A DNA stretch of 64,000 bases from positions 136,729,988 to 136,793,987 of the forward strand of contig JASDDO010000001.1 of NCBI GenBank assembly GCA_030015575.1. The letters run 5' to 3'. Source of the DNA: Agapanthus africanus (Eukaryota; Streptophyta; Magnoliopsida; Asparagales; Amaryllidaceae). Both the position numbers and the translations under genes were made by a program. Below are positions 21,669-35,272 of this stretch, piece after piece (positions within the stretch are counted from its first letter, which is position 1; each line of letters starts with the position of its first letter). Below the pieces are notes generated by a model, which searched no databases, was not told where the DNA came from, and saw nothing but the letters and a program-made list of their open reading frames with translations.

Positions 21669-24600
21669 CAAGGCTAATTATTGCGATGTCACATACTCAC
21701 AGCCCGTGTGATACCGAACACCCAACTCCTCTACTAGTCAGTCTCACAAAGCTCGTTTGCGAAACTATTGCATTCGAGGAATAGCCTCAGTGAGTGGATC
21801 CGCTGTGGTGTTTCTTTCTATGTCTCTCTTTATCTCAAGTTCGCTGAGAAAGCCATCTTCCAAAATGAGCAATACCTGTCTTAGAATATGATTGGATGTC
21901 TGATGGGACCTAGCTCATAAATGAACTCCAAATCCAAACTTCTTAGACCGTATCATCAACTGAACTTAATCAGTATCCTGCGCCATGCCTTCCCTTAGTA
22001 TCCACCTGGACCACCTGTCCAAAATACTGCCCCTCGTCAAAGGGAAAACTATAACTCTGACAACCTCTCTGTCATCCAGGTCACCTTGGAAGCCTGGAAT
22101 GATAACCATCTCCTAAATGAGGCTGATGTTATCATATCCCTAGAACATACACTTATGTTTTAAAACTGCTTCCGATTGTTTCTTCAGGATTGGATCAATA
22201 TCAACTTATTGCATCTTCTGCAAAGACAACATCTGGTGTGGTACTTGACATCTCATGATTGACTCAATTGCCTAAGCAAGTGATCTGTCAATCATGCACA
22301 TCCCTCTTCCCTTTAGTCTATAAGACACCTTTAGAGAGGGGTGACTCCATCACCTGCAGGTACACCACCATGCCAGGAGTCGTCCATTCTAAACACTCTT
22401 AGAATGCTGTCTAAGTACCCAGATTGGGAAACTACCCAAATCTAGATCTAAAACCATAAATCTAGTAACCAGAATATCTGATATACTATCCAAGTCCTGT
22501 GTAGAGAAACCACTATGTGATGACCAAAGTATAACCGATCGTAGTATAGGAATATCACTTCCTACTCTGTGTATGTCATCCAAATACCAGGACATCACAC
22601 CCTACTACCTTCTTAACAGATCCATCCCCTATTCTGATGGAGTCAAACCTACGACTGTCATATCAGAAATAGATGATCTATCTCCGCTATATCTGCTTAA
22701 GTCTATAAATAGACATAAGCCACATGTCCACCAATGCTTCCGCTGCTCCCACTGACTACGACAACCCTCTGGCAGAGTCATATAGACGTACACTTCTAAA
22801 GCTAGTTCAGAACGACGCTATACTCATCCTCCTGCCGGGTCTCACAGTCTGGAACAACAGCAATGGCAAGTCTGGGTAAACAAGAACCTCCCAGCCACCG
22901 TCTTTGAGCATACCGAAGTACCTCTCGAGTGCCTGAGGTTACCCACCTTATCTGCGGAGTGGCCAATTGAATGTCAAACCAGATTGAATCTTTAGGTTCT
23001 TATCAAATCTTCAGTAATCGTTTGTGATTCTGGAATCACTTCCAGTTCTACCATACTCCCACTACTGTTTTCTGAAAAAATTCATTTTTTATTAAAACTG
23101 TGGCGAGTCAAGAACAATATCACTATTGATCTTCCAGATGGTAGAAAGTCAACCCTCGTCATAGCCTGGGTCAACCCACAAACAGCCATTATAGAAACGT
23201 GCCTTGAGTTATCCAGAGTCAGGTTTTAAGCATAAGCTGGACAACTCCCCGTACCTTAACATCGTTAAGATATGAACTGTTCTATATCCAATACAGAAAC
23301 AGAGGCACTGATTTAATTGAACCAGATTCAAATCATGCAGCTGTCTCCAGTGCATGTCAACTAAATGGAAGGAGGCCGATCAGCGTTACTCAACTTAGGA
23401 GCGCTTCCAATTATGAGTAACCTAAAAGAGAAGCAAGTTCTCTTAATCATTACTATCAACTGAATACCATACACAAGTATCTACATCTTCAATCACCTTG
23501 AAGAATCCCGATACTTGCAACTCCTGGTTCTCTACTTTATTCATATACCTATAACTTCTCAAAACTCAGACCTTGTGTTTCTACGAAACACTTGTCTAAG
23601 AACCAGAGAAGTCATAAGTAAATAGAATATAATACGAGGACCAACCCCTCTGTCCTAATGGACACTGGACAATATACAATATTCTGTACAAGTCCCTTGA
23701 GTCTAATAACTCATTCACCGTGTGTCGTAGGTTGAAAACTGTACTTATGGTTATGAAGAATTACACCGCTGTTTAATGCTCCTTACCAACCATCCACTGA
23801 TATAGGTAAATGTCACGGACATAATTTCAAAAAGGTATATCTCACTCTATGAAAAAAAGACGTACAGATATATCAATTTGAAATTGGTGCATAACAACGG
23901 ATATTCAAAACCAAATATTTGCCGTCCGGCAAACAACCCAGGTGACTTCTTCAAATATCACCAATTACAACGAATCCCGATATAATGAGGATGATCACCT
24001 AATTCCCAATAACTTCCTCCCACTCATCATCTGTAAAACCATACAGATGTGAGAATCAAACCTGGTAAATACATACCCTGGAGCAAGTGTCTAATTGGGA
24101 AATTAGTTTTCTTTTAACAGTACACAGTGAAACTGAAACATTGAAATGTTTCGATGGGGTATCCGGTATTCCTAGTAATGCCTCTTCCATTATCCAGATC
24201 CACAACTATAACTGTATATTTCTTTGCCATCTCTCCACATCCCTTCATATGTCTTTAGTCATTATCTTCTGCACACCCCTTTAGGCCAAATAGTTTTCTT
24301 CCTTCCCTACCTTTCGGCACCATCCTATGGTTTGGAAGAAGACTATCCAATAAGCATAATGGGTGTACTATCCTAATCCTAGGAGCACTCGCAATGCGAG
24401 AGAAGGTGAAGATAAAAGACAACCGAATAAACTTTATTCCTATTTCTCCTGAACCAGAATCCATCCCCGAACTGGAACAAATTCCTTTCGAGTTCGTATA
24501 TAACCATACGATGGAATATCCAAAAAACTATGGATCTTCGTAGTGATACGGAGTGTCCTGGAGAAATAGAAAGGTGAAGTGGGAGTGGTAACGAAATACT

Positions 24601-25090
24601 TGGTTTGGTCGTGAATATCAGTCGCAATGTACTTTGCCCTCCTTCTAATCCCTTTCTTTGTCTTAACTTAATACCTTCTGTACACCGTTTAGGCTAATTG
24701 GTTTTCTTCATTCCCTACCGGTCGGCACCTGCCTATGCTTTGGAAGAAGACTATCCAATTTGCGTAATGGGTGTACTATCCCCTAATCTAAGGGGCACTC
24801 GCAACCTGAGAGACGGTAAAAGGAAAAGACAACTGAATAGTCCTATTCGTTTTCTCCAGAACCGGAAACCATCCTCGAATAAATTCCTTCGAGTTCGTAT
24901 ATAACCATACGATGGTTTTGTCCAATGGAAGTGGACATTCGTAGCAACACGGGGTGTCCTGGAGAAAAGGGTAAAAGTAGGAGTGGCAATGAGGTCTGCA
25001 ACTCTGACAATCCAAAAGTCAGTGTTTAAGAAGGTTCGGTCAACTTGGTCACTGAGTCATAGTCTAGGGTCGGGTCAATGGTCGCTGCCA
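21669..25090 (-). pseudogene. Decayed Copia pol of X
   Basis: The best fragment is RT at 22389-22598: YLDDIHRVGSDIPILRSV, recognisable as the YVDDILLIGNDVPMLxSV segment of element C with many substitutions. The block preceding it (22640-22760) aligns with the GSS...YGLKQASRSWN region of C but is heavily substituted. Upstream integrase and protease parts are below recognition in any single frame, although the nucleotide sequence stays colinear with D. D has the matching changed box (LDDIHKVGSNIPILRSV), so the decay was inherited by both. Confidence 0.75.
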
Positions 25091-27376
25091 AAGAGAGAGA
25101 GAAAAGAAACACTCAACGTGCACTCTAACCTAGATCAGAATGGTTATCACTTTATCTAATCAGGAAACCTCCCACTGTAACGTCAAATTCTTCCCTAAAC
25201 CTGAAAGAAGAATTAGTCGGGATCACCCGAGGAGTAAACCAACTCATCAGTGGGAATCGGGATCCAACTATCATCGCATGATAACGTGATGGAATCCGCT
25301 CACGTTATCATACTCCAGAAGGTATGCGCATATCTGGCAAGTTTCAGTTTCTTTAGAAACTCCCGATGTGATTTTTGCCCCATACTCTTATGACCTTGAC
25401 TTTGGCCAACATATCATAAGTCACATGTCAAGTTCTACCCGTCATTCTCCAGGTTAATTTGAACCCACCCGTACATACCCTTGACTTTGGCTAAAATAGT
25501 AGTACGACTATCCCAAACTAACGCATCTATTTATGCTGCATATGAATACCCAATAGCTACCAATCACTGTGCCTTGACTTTGGCCAACATACACAGCTTG
25601 AATACTTATTGACTATTCATATGAAACGACGGAGGGCTACGAATGGTTTCTGGCGAAAACCTTTAACGTAATGAACTTGATATCGTTGAAGGAACTTGAT
25701 AGCTTTGTAAAAATATAGTGACGAAAACCTTTGCTAAAGAGGTCACTCCCGGTGAAGGGATCTCGGCTCTTTCCCCGTAGAATGAGGTGCAGGATATTCC
25801 AACTGAATACCACGATGCAGAGCAAAAGTAATCGGCTATAGTGAAGTTATTGCCCTGACGCAAACTTCTGTCCAAGGGGTCACTCCCGGTGAAGGGATCT
25901 CGGCCCTTGCCTCGTCGACTGAGGAGCTGGATATTCATAACCGAATACCACTGTGCAAAACAAAAGAGAACGCCCTTGCAATAACAGCTTTTTGGAAAAA
26001 TGTTCCAACAATATCAGAATATGTTTGTTTAGCTTGCATTGATCCGAATCAACGCAGTCCCATCAATTGATTACACCAATAAAGAACGAAAATAATGACG
26101 TACGTATAAGCCATCCGCATTCGCCACTGGGTCCCGTCATCACCCGTTAGGTTAGTTAACTAATGACAAAGCGGGGACTGGACTAGCGCAGATGCAAAAC
26201 ATATACAACATCTACTAGTATATATATCAATATATAATATTCGCTCAAGGCGTGATAAAAATGCAACAACACAGAAATGAAACCAGCAACACAGAACAAC
26301 ACAGATATCTGGGATCCCCGGGTTTCATAGAGCCGCTACTGAAACTCGACGTTCCCCTGGTCATGTGGATAGCCTGTGCAATGAAAATCCTAGACTCCTA
26401 CGGGCGCGGCAAGTTACCCGCCAAAACCTAAAGCGAGGCAGCCCCCTTCAACAACGTGAATGGACCACCCAGCACTTCACGGAATCTGGTAACTTGGGCA
26501 TCCCTCCTGGGTCAACCTGTACCCCCTACGAGTGCGGCGAATAGCCCGCCAATTCTAGAGTAAAGCCCCCTTCGTCTCAATGCCATGAGATGCGGGCTCG
26601 TTGCCCTCTAGAACCCGGCTATCCGTGCACCCCTCCGCGGGGCAATCTTAGTACAGAAAGTAAAATATACATATAACGGGTACATCTACCTCGACCCGGT
26701 CGTGCCCCAAAAGAATAATACAAACAGGCAGTGACGGCAGTCCACATGTCGGACGCTCGCCCCGCAATATCAAATGTACATATAAAACGAAACTGTACTA
26801 ACATTGCATCCAGGCTATCCCCACGACCAATCCGCAATATCACAGCACAACACAGAACATCAACGTGAATGTCACGTTCGCAAATCCGTCTAACCGGGCT
26901 ATAGCAGCTAGACAGGATTTACCGATCAAGGGACATTCACGGTCGCAGATATAATGTAAATACTGTGAACTAATGTGTTTAAAATTTCCAATCGATCAAA
27001 TTTACCGAAGTGGGCCCCAAGCACTACTGTAGCACTCAAAGAAAATCTGGGCCCAAACAGAATATCCCAAAACCCCTATTTCCAACCCAGAAGCCCTCTG
27101 TAGAATTTTGATGCACTGAACAGTAAAGACTGCGGCGGAACCGCGGCCCAAGCATGGGTTTGGCCGTGATTCCGCTGTAGGATAGTGTGTTCACGTGATC
27201 AAATTTCTACAGAAGTCTTAGAATTCCCTGCACATCATTTTGCAACACTTCAAAAAAAATTCTGAGCCAAAACAAAATCGACAGAGAACAGATGTACATG
27301 AAAATGTAGTTTTAGGATTTTTGTTCGATCGGAAATGTAAACACGTTAGACCAAGCTAGACTAGGTTAATGGTGTA
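25091..27376 (-). other. Non-coding leader of X
   Basis: 2.3 kb with no gag. In element orientation: degenerate GC-rich hairpin (27132-27177), quasi-palindrome (26144-26166), duplicated CTTCACCGGGAGTGACC block (25740-25930), three TTGGCCAAAGTCAAGG-type words (25572-25588, 25479-25493, 25394-25410) and a pyrimidine tract next to pol (25091-25120). Confidence 0.72.
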
Positions 27377-27388
27377 GCTCTGATACCA
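27377..27388 (-). other. Primer-binding site of X (tRNA-iMet)
   Basis: TGGTATCAGAGC on the minus strand, one base from the 5' LTR. Confidence 0.92.
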
Positions 27389-27389
27389 A

Positions 27390-29494
27390 TGTAAGTGCAC
27401 GGCGGCGCCCCGGCTGTCGATCCAACGTCAGAAACGCGGAAACGAAAAACTTTGCGAAACTTGCAAACCGGCACCACCGCGCACTAAAACCCGGATCGGA
27501 CCATTAACCTAGCTACTAGCAAACTAAAAGAATGGTAGAGAGATATACCGAGTGATCCGTGTCTTTCGGTCTTCATCTCCACTCCGATCTCCCGCGGAAT
27601 CTCCGTCCGTCACCTCCTCGTCGGAAAGGGCACCACGTAGCCGATTTCTTTTACGGGCTCCCACCTCTGGACCGAGGCAACTCGGGCGCAAAGTTGGCAA
27701 GCCGACGCGTCCAAGGGTACTGTAAGTGTAGTGTAGAAAGGTTGTCTCTTTGGAGTTTGAAGTTGCCTTGTATGGATGGAGGTGGAGTAAAAAATGACTT
27801 TGGGAAAAATGGTGATATCATTTTTAGCAAGCAAATGAGATGATCAATATCCCCTCTCTCAAAAGAACCTCTCTCATCTCTTCCTTTAAGTGGCCGGCCA
27901 AGCAAGGAATAGATGATGGAATAATGTAAATGGGAATAATGTGTGATGATATATAAAAGGATTAAAGTCACACCAAAATCTAATCCAAATCCCTTCACAT
28001 AACAATCACCATAAATGCAAAGGATGAGATGGAAAAGGAATCTCATCATGAAGGAACTATCATGAAGCTCTCATATGCAAGAAACCCCTTCCACAATAAG
28101 TTATTTGCAAACTTGCAAATAACCCCTTCCATCGGAAAAGTCCGGCCGGGAAGGAACAAAAGAAAACTGGCCGGAACGGAATGCAAACTGGCAACTTCAG
28201 AAAACCGATCCCGTAATAAATTACAGGAAAACCCCGTGACTGTATATACATACCCGTATTTGTATTCCCACTGAACACAAATGCAAAGAGACAAAATCTA
28301 CACTGTCTAATACTAGGATCCGGCTTAAACCAAAGCCCGCTAGTAAAATCCGTCCGATCACGATTCATGCAATACCGCACGTATCCGATCGAACCCTACC
28401 ATATCTCCATACGGCCTCTACAGCGTTTCGCCCGAAACTTGAGTAACTGTGTGTGGGGGACTCTAAAGACTCGTCAATACTATGGCTGTGGATTTAACCA
28501 CTAGCACGTCAGAAGTATTAGCCATACGTGACGGACCACCAGCTATTGACCAAAAGGGACGTCTGTGAGCGAACTCATCCTGACACCCTACTGAGCCTGT
28601 CAGTGACAATATCCGTACAGTCCGATCCGTTCGTCTATGAGCATCGCATGGCGGGCCTAGGGGGTTGGTAAAAGTCAGACACCCAATAGCGGTACAAGTC
28701 GTGTCGGAGTGTAGCCCAGAACACCCTGAGATACTACTGGAATACCTACCAGTAAATCTCCTACCTTGGCCAAGGACTTCGTGTAATGGCTCTCCTAGAC
28801 ACAGCGCGACCTCATCCCCAATACCGGGAGAGACGAACCCCTGAAGATCCGCTCACTGCCTCCATGTGGCTCGGGACTGTATCCAACTAAAACCTGTTTG
28901 CACGTCTCCTTTGAGCATGGTAGGGTAGTAACAAAGTACAGTGGGAACTCACACGAGACAAATGACGATCTCAGGTCGATGAACTAACCTGTACACATGT
29001 CACCAGGGAACTGCTATCTGACGTCAGGTATAAGACCAACTAGCATGTTCCCGGCGAGTCCTGTCCGGTGTACTCATAACCCAATGAGCACCTGTATACA
29101 TCTTAGGTGAACCAACTGACACCAGTGGCTTGTGAGACCGGCCACCGCCCCTCGTCAGGACCTCGACTTTTTACACTAGTCTACTCTGGAGTATCGATGC
29201 CCTGTCTCGAAACTCCCATGACTAGGGACCTTTTAAGGATGTGCTTATAGACCCCAGCTCCCACGTATATGATCGCCCTCATACTGCTGGCAGTCAAGCA
29301 AGAATCCTAGGGGCTCTATCAACGTGCAATAGTGACCTTTAAGGTCACCTAAAGCAGTACACGATGATAAAGATAAACCAGATAGCATACTATCATCTTG
29401 AGTAAGACTGTCCTACTGGGACAGGTCCTCCCTCAATCATTGCAATCACGTGCCTGTGATCCAATAATTGACTCTGAGGGCACTATCTCCAACA
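27390..29494 (-). repeat. 5' LTR of element X
   Basis: 2105 bp, TGTTGGAGAT...TTACA on the minus strand; pairs with 19547-21652. Confidence 0.93.
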
Positions 29495-29499
29495 CCCAT

Positions 29500-29905
29500 T
29501 TCCTATTTCTTCATCCTCTACTACTTGCCATGTAGTATAGGGTGTTCTCTTCACAAAGTTTTTGACCAAGTGAAGGAATGGCTTGAGTTTGAGTCTCCCC
29601 GACGTAGATCATCTTCGGCCTCGAAGTCAACGACCTAGCCCGCTCATTTCTCCGACGAAACCAACGCTAGGGTCTGGGATCCCGATGATCGCAGCGAAGG
29701 GACGTCAACACGGATCTTTAGAAGTGAAGGACCGGATCTACAAAGGTTGTAATCCCTTTCACTTGTAGTTAAAGTAGTTAACTTACTTTTAGTTTCGTCT
29801 AATCTCTAGTAACGATCTTGCATAGGGTTGTTCGGCACATAAATTTTTTATTTTGGCATGGTAGATGCCTTGTGGAACCTCATGTGTGTGCCTAGGAACC
29901 CTACA
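29500..29905 (+). repeat. 3' LTR of element B, second piece
   Basis: The final 406 bp of B's LTR, resuming at TTCCTATTTC and ending CTACA, followed by the TSD CAATG. Confidence 0.92.
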
Positions 29906-29910
29906 CAATG

Positions 29911-31661
29911 AAGTAACTAAAGTGCTTGGCTTGCTAGACTAAGAACTCTAGAGTGAGTAGAGAGGTGTTTTGGTGGTTTAATCTCAAAAGCTTATGATTT
30001 TCAACACATGAAATACTTAAGCTTTGAGAGAGGAAGAGGGAGAGCTAACTATGAGAGAGAAAGAGAATGATAGAATAATATGAACCTTGCTCTCATATTA
30101 TAAATATATGATAATAATAATAACAATTAAGTAAATTGTGATGGTGAATTGATTTGACCACTATCATTTCATATTTAATGCTAAGCATACTTCAAGAAGC
30201 ATCTTATGCTTAACAAAAGGAAAAAGAAAAATATCTAGGTCAAAGTAAGTCAACAAGTCAAATGGTCAAACCAATTCTAACCATGATACAATTATACTTA
30301 ATTAATATTATTAATCATATTTCTCATTCTTATTAGGGTTTTGATCAAGTCAATGGTCAAAAACCCTAATGAGGTGTTTCCCTCTCCGCCTCAGTCAACT
30401 GTACGTACGTACCCGCATTCGTGTTCCGAAGAAACACGAATACAATGAGATCGAACCAACCCGAAACCAGATACTAAGATCTGGCTTAAACCAAAGCCCA
30501 CTAGTATCAACTGCCCGAACACCGAACACGCACAAGTACGCATATGTGAACGAACCCTGTCGTAAAACCATACGACCTCTACTCGTTTCGCCCAAAGGTG
30601 AACAACCCACTGTGTGGGACTCTAAAGACTCGACACTACGCTGGCAGTAGGTTTAACCGCAGGCCGCAAGCGGTACTAGCTGTACGTAACGGCCCCCAGG
30701 TAGATGCCGATAAGAAGACCGATGAGGTGAACCCATCTGAACTCCTACTGAGCCTGAATGTGACAATCTCCGTACAGTCCGGTCTGATCGTCTAAGAATA
30801 TCGCATGTCAGGCCTAGGGGGGCGGTAAACGTCAGACCCCTAATAGCGGTACAAGTCATGTCGGAGTGTAGCCCAGAACACCTTAAGAAACTACTGGAAA
30901 CAATACCAGTAAATCTCGCTTGCCCTGACCAGGGACTTTGTGTAATGGCTCTCCTAGACACAGCGCGATATCAACCCCCAATATCAGGAGAGACGAATCC
31001 TATCTAGCCGCCACTGCCTCCAAGTGCTTCAGGGCTGCACCCAACTACTACTTGTTTGCACGACTCAACAGAGCCGTGGTAGGGTAGCAATCAAAGAACA
31101 GTGGGAACACACTTGAGGCGAAGTAGCAGTGTCAAGTCAACGGACTAAGCTGTACTCATGTCACCTAGGAACTGCTATCTGACGATATGTATAATACCAA
31201 CCAAAAGTTCCCGATGAGTCCTGTCCAGTGTACTCGTAACCCAACGAGCACCTGCATACTATCTCCAGTACGACGTACTGATGGCTGTGGGACAGACTAT
31301 CTTCCCTGCTGGGATGAGAAGCGTATGCACCAGTCTACTATGGTGTATCGATGCCCTGTCTCGATAATCCTACGACTAGGGACCTGTATAAGAATGTGCT
31401 TATAGACTACCCAGCCCCCACTAGTGTGATCGCCATCACAACGCCGGTAGTCAAGCAAAGATCCTAGAAGCTCCATCAATATTTATCAGCGATATGTTAA
31501 AAGAAACATATACACATATTAAGATAGATACAAACCAAGTAGCATACTACTATATCGAGCAAGACTGTCGTAAATCCGTGTATATATCCCAACAGCTTCC
31601 AAAATGTATTATACAAACTAGTACTATACAATAATGGCCTCTAGGGCATACATATCCAACA
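29911..31661 (-). repeat. 3' LTR of element C, main piece
   Basis: 1751 bp colinear with 47831-49569. Minus strand begins TGTTGGATATG. It contains a foldback ATTAGGGTTTTGATC...TGGTCAAAAACCCTAAT (about 30332-30370), also in the 5' LTR (48242-48280). Confidence 0.9.
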
Positions 31662-31677
31662 ATCTCCCACTTGCACT
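31662..31677 (-). other. Polypurine tract of C
   Basis: AGTGCAAGTGGGAGAT on the minus strand, adjoining the 3' LTR. Confidence 0.85.
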
Positions 31678-31717
31678 AAAGGCCAGTAATTGGTGTACTG
31701 CATACCCAACGTCTTCA

Positions 31718-33060
31718 CTAAAGCCAGCTGCTGGCGTACCGCATACCCAATAGCTCAAAAAGTCGCTCGAACTGTGTTTGAGGGAGGGCCTTTGTGAATG
31801 GATCCGCCGTGTTGTCTTTAGTGTCCACTCTCCGTACCTCGATCTCCTGGCGATCAATAATCTCCCTGATCAGGTGATACCGCCTTAAGATGTGTCTAGA
31901 CTTCTGATGGGACCTTGGTTCCTTCGCTAAAACTATAGCCCCATTGTTATCACAATACAAAGGTATTAGGTCAACAATGGACGGAACCACCTGAAGTTCA
32001 CTAATGAACTTCTTCATCCAGACCGCCTCTTTTGCGGCATCGCTTGCAGCAATGTATTCAGCCTCCATCGTCGAGTCTGCAACGGTATCCTGTTTGGAAC
32101 TCCTCCAACACACCGCCCCTCCGTTGAGGGTAAACACAAAACCCGAGACAGACTTGTTGTCATCCTTGTCACTCTGGAAGCTTGAATCGGTAAAGGACTC
32201 GACCCTGAGGTCTCCATTACCATAAACCAGGAACATCTCCTTAGTCCTTCTCAGGTACTTGAAAATGTTCTTCAATGTCGTCCAGTGGTTCTCACCTGGG
32301 TCTGACTGATACCGGCTCACCACGCTCAGCGCGTAAGCTACATTTGGTCTTGTACATAGCATCGCATACATTATAGATCCTACCACCGAAGCGTAGGGTA
32401 TAGTGCTCATGCGAACCCTCTCCTCGTCAGTCTTGGGAGACATCTTCTTGGAGAGGGTGATTCCGTGCAATGCTGGTATATTACCGCGTTTAGAATCTAC
32501 CATACTAAATCTCTTTAGTATGGTCTCTATGTACCTGGACTGCGAAAGTCCCAGTAATCTCTTGGATCTATCTCTGTAGATCCTGATACCCAGTATGCAT
32601 GTGGCATCACCCAGGTCCTTCATGGAGAACCGTTGTGACAAGAATAGCTTGACCGATTGTAGCATAGGAACATCATTTCCTATCAAAAGAATGTCGTCCA
32701 CGTATAAGACTAGGAACACAACAGTTCGTCCTACAATCTTCTTATAGATACAAGGTTCATCTTCGTTCTTGATGAAATCAAATTCCTTGATTGCCTCATC
32801 AAAATAGATATTCCAGCTCCGCGATGCCTGCTTTAATCCATAAATGGATTTAAGCAACTTGCACACCTTCCCGCTGCTCCCACTATCTACAAAACCTTCT
32901 GGCTGATCCATATAAACGCACTGTTCCAAACTGCCATTTAGAAAAGCCTTTTTTACATCCATCTGCCAGATCTCATAGTCATGGAAGGCAGCAATGGCAA
33001 GTAGGATTTGAATGGATTTGAGCATAGCCACTGGAGAAAAAGTTTCGTCATAGTCCAAAC
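31718..33060 (-). pseudogene. Element C pol, RT and RNase H part
   Basis: An uninterrupted frame encodes most of the Copia RT and all of RNase H. RT has the first catalytic Asp in QMDVKKAFLNG, then KSIYGLKQASRSWN, then YVDDILLIGND with both catalytic Asp. RNase H has FTDSSFQSD, TMEAEYIAAS, YCDNNGA and TKDNTADPFTKAL, so its acidic residues look intact. The stop follows a normal C-terminus. The RT fingers lie beyond the D insertion at 43190-43436. The open frame extends to 33115, but those first residues are antisense D LTR and start at TTG, so they are not a real start. This is the best-preserved coding stretch in the window, but separated from the rest of pol. Confidence 0.88.
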
Positions 33061-35259
33061 TGTTGGAGATAGTGCCCTCAGAGTCAATTATTGGATCACA
33101 GGCACGTGATTGCAATGATTGAGGGAGGACCTATCCCGGTACGACAGTCTCACTCGAGATGATAGTTTGCTATCTGGTTTACCTTTATCATCGTGTACTG
33201 CTTTAGGTGACCTGACAGGTCGCTATTGCACGTTGATAGAGCCCCTAGGATTCTTGCTTGACCACCAGCAGTATGAGGGCGATCATATAAGTGGGAGCTG
33301 GTAGTTTTTAAGCACATCCTTAAAAGGTCCCTAGTCGTAGGAGTTTCGAGACAGGGCATCGATTCTCCAGAGTAGACTAGTGTATACAGTCGAGACCCCG
33401 ACGAGGGGCGGTGGCCGGTCTCACAAGCCACTGGTGTCAGTTGGTTCACCTAAGATGTATACAGGTGCTCATTGGGTTATGAGTACACCGGACAGGACTC
33501 GCCGGGAACATGCTAGTTGGTCTTATACCTGACGTCAGATAGCAGTTCCCAGGTGACATGTGTACAGGTTAGTTCATCGACCTGGGGATCGTCATTTGTC
33601 TCGTGTGAGTTCCCACTGTGCTTTGATTACTACCTTACCACTGCTCAAAGGAGTCGTGCAAACAGGTTTTAGTTGGGTACAGTCCCGAGCCACATGGAGG
33701 CAGTGAGCGGATCTTCAGGGGTTCGTCTCTCCCGGTATTGGGGGTGAGGTCGCGCTGTGTCTAGGAGAGCCATTACACGAAGTCCTTGGCCAAGGCAGGA
33801 GATTTACTGGTAGGTATTCCAGTAGTATCTCAGGGTGTTCTGGACTACACTCCGACACGACTTGTACCGCTTTTGGGGGTCTGACTTTTACCAACCCCCT
33901 AGGCCCGACATGCGATGCTCATAGACGAACGGACCGGACTGTACGGATATTGTCACTGACAGGCTCAGTAGGGTGTCAGGATGAGTTCACTCATCGACGT
34001 CCCTTTTAGTCAATAGCTGGTGGCCCGTCACGTATTGGCTTATACCTCTGACGTGCTAGTGGTTAAATCCACAGCCATAGTATTGACGAGTTTTTAGAGT
34101 CCACCACACTTCCAGTTACTCAAGCTTTCGGGCGAAACGCTGTAGAGGCCGTATGGAGATATGGCAGGGTCCGATCAGATATGTGCGGTATTGTACGGAT
34201 CAGGATCGGACGGTTTTGTACTAGTGGCCGTATAGTTATATGGCAGCGTTCGATCAGATACGTGCGGTATTGCACGGATCAGGATCGGACGGATATTACT
34301 AGCCGGCTTTGGTTTAAGCCGGATCCTAGTATAGTACAGTGTAGATTTTGTCTCATTGCATTTGTATCCGGACGGAATACAGATGCGGGTGTGTATGCAC
34401 AGTATCGGGGTTTTCCTGTAATTTATTACGGGACCAGTTTTCTGGAGTTGCCAGTTTGCATTCCGTTCCGGCCGGTTTTCCTTTGTTCTTTCCCGGCCGG
34501 ACTTTTCCGATGGAGGGTGTTATTTGCAAGTTTGCAAATAACACATTGTGGAGGGTTTTATTGCATAAGGTTTGATTATGAAAGCATCTTTGCTTTTCAT
34601 GCATTTATTGTGAAGTGAATGGATTTGATTTGGATTTGAGTTTTGTGATAATTATGTTTGGATGTGATCACCCTCCTCCTTTTACTACCATCACCTCCCT
34701 TCATGATTCATAATCTTTGCTCCACCATTTTCTAATATGATAAATTTTTCATTTTGAAAAGAGAAGAAGAAGAGAGCTTCATCTTTGAGAGAGTAGCATT
34801 CTTGATCTCATTTTTGATGCTAGAAAAATGCAAGCACCATTTTTCTTACCTTGATTCCTCCATCATCTACAAATGGCAACAAACCCCAAATGAGACATGC
34901 ACTCTACACTACATTCTACAGCAAATCTTGGACGCGTCGACTCGCCAGCTTCGCGCCCGAGTTGCCTCGGTATTGAGGTGGGAGCCCGTAAAAGATGCAG
35001 ACGATGTGGTGCCCTTCCGGCGAGGAGGCGACGACCGGAGATCCCGCGAGGAGATCGGAGTGGAGATGAAGACCGGAGGACTCGGATCAGTCGGTATATC
35101 TCTAACCCATCTTCTAGTTAGCTTAGACTTGTTAATGGTTACGATCCGGGTGTTTAGTGCGCGGTGGTGCCGATTTGCTAAGTCCGCAAAATTAAAGTTT
35201 ATCACCGTTTCCGCATTTGGCCGTCGGATTGACGGCCGGGGCACCGCCGTGCACTTACA
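33061..35259 (+). repeat. 5' LTR of element D
   Basis: TGTTGGAGAT...CTTACA. Contains a perfect 13-bp-arm hairpin GTGTTATTTGCAA (34517-34544) and a TTGACGAGTTTTTAGAGTCC variant of the block shared between LTR families (34083-34102). Confidence 0.95.
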
Positions 35260-35260
35260 G

Positions 35261-35272
35261 TGGTATCAGAGC
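35261..35272 (+). other. Primer-binding site of D (tRNA-iMet)
   Basis: TGGTATCAGAGC, one base after the LTR. Confidence 0.94.

Larger units (their letters stand above)
19547..29494 (-). mobile_element. Copia LTR retrotransposon X
   Basis: Minus-strand relative of D inserted in B's 3' LTR. 5' LTR 27390-29494 (2105 bp), 3' LTR 19547-21652 (2106 bp), internal 5737 bp (D: 5726 bp). TSD CCCAC at 19542-19546 and CCCAT at 29495-29499; removing X restores B's LTR sequence. By-eye comparison of the two LTRs gives about 57 differences in 2.1 kb (2.7%), ten times D's value. Pol is decayed. Confidence 0.93.
9569..29905 (+). mobile_element. Copia LTR retrotransposon B, host of X
   Basis: Complete element of the A family inserted in C's 3' LTR. 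5' LTR 9569-11774, internal 11775-17746, 3' LTR 17747-19546 plus 29500-29905. Both LTRs come to 2206 bp once X is removed. TSD CAATG at 9564-9568 and 29906-29910. The first 240 bp of its LTRs differ at about 8 positions (3%). Pol is decayed, so the element is non-autonomous. Confidence 0.93.
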
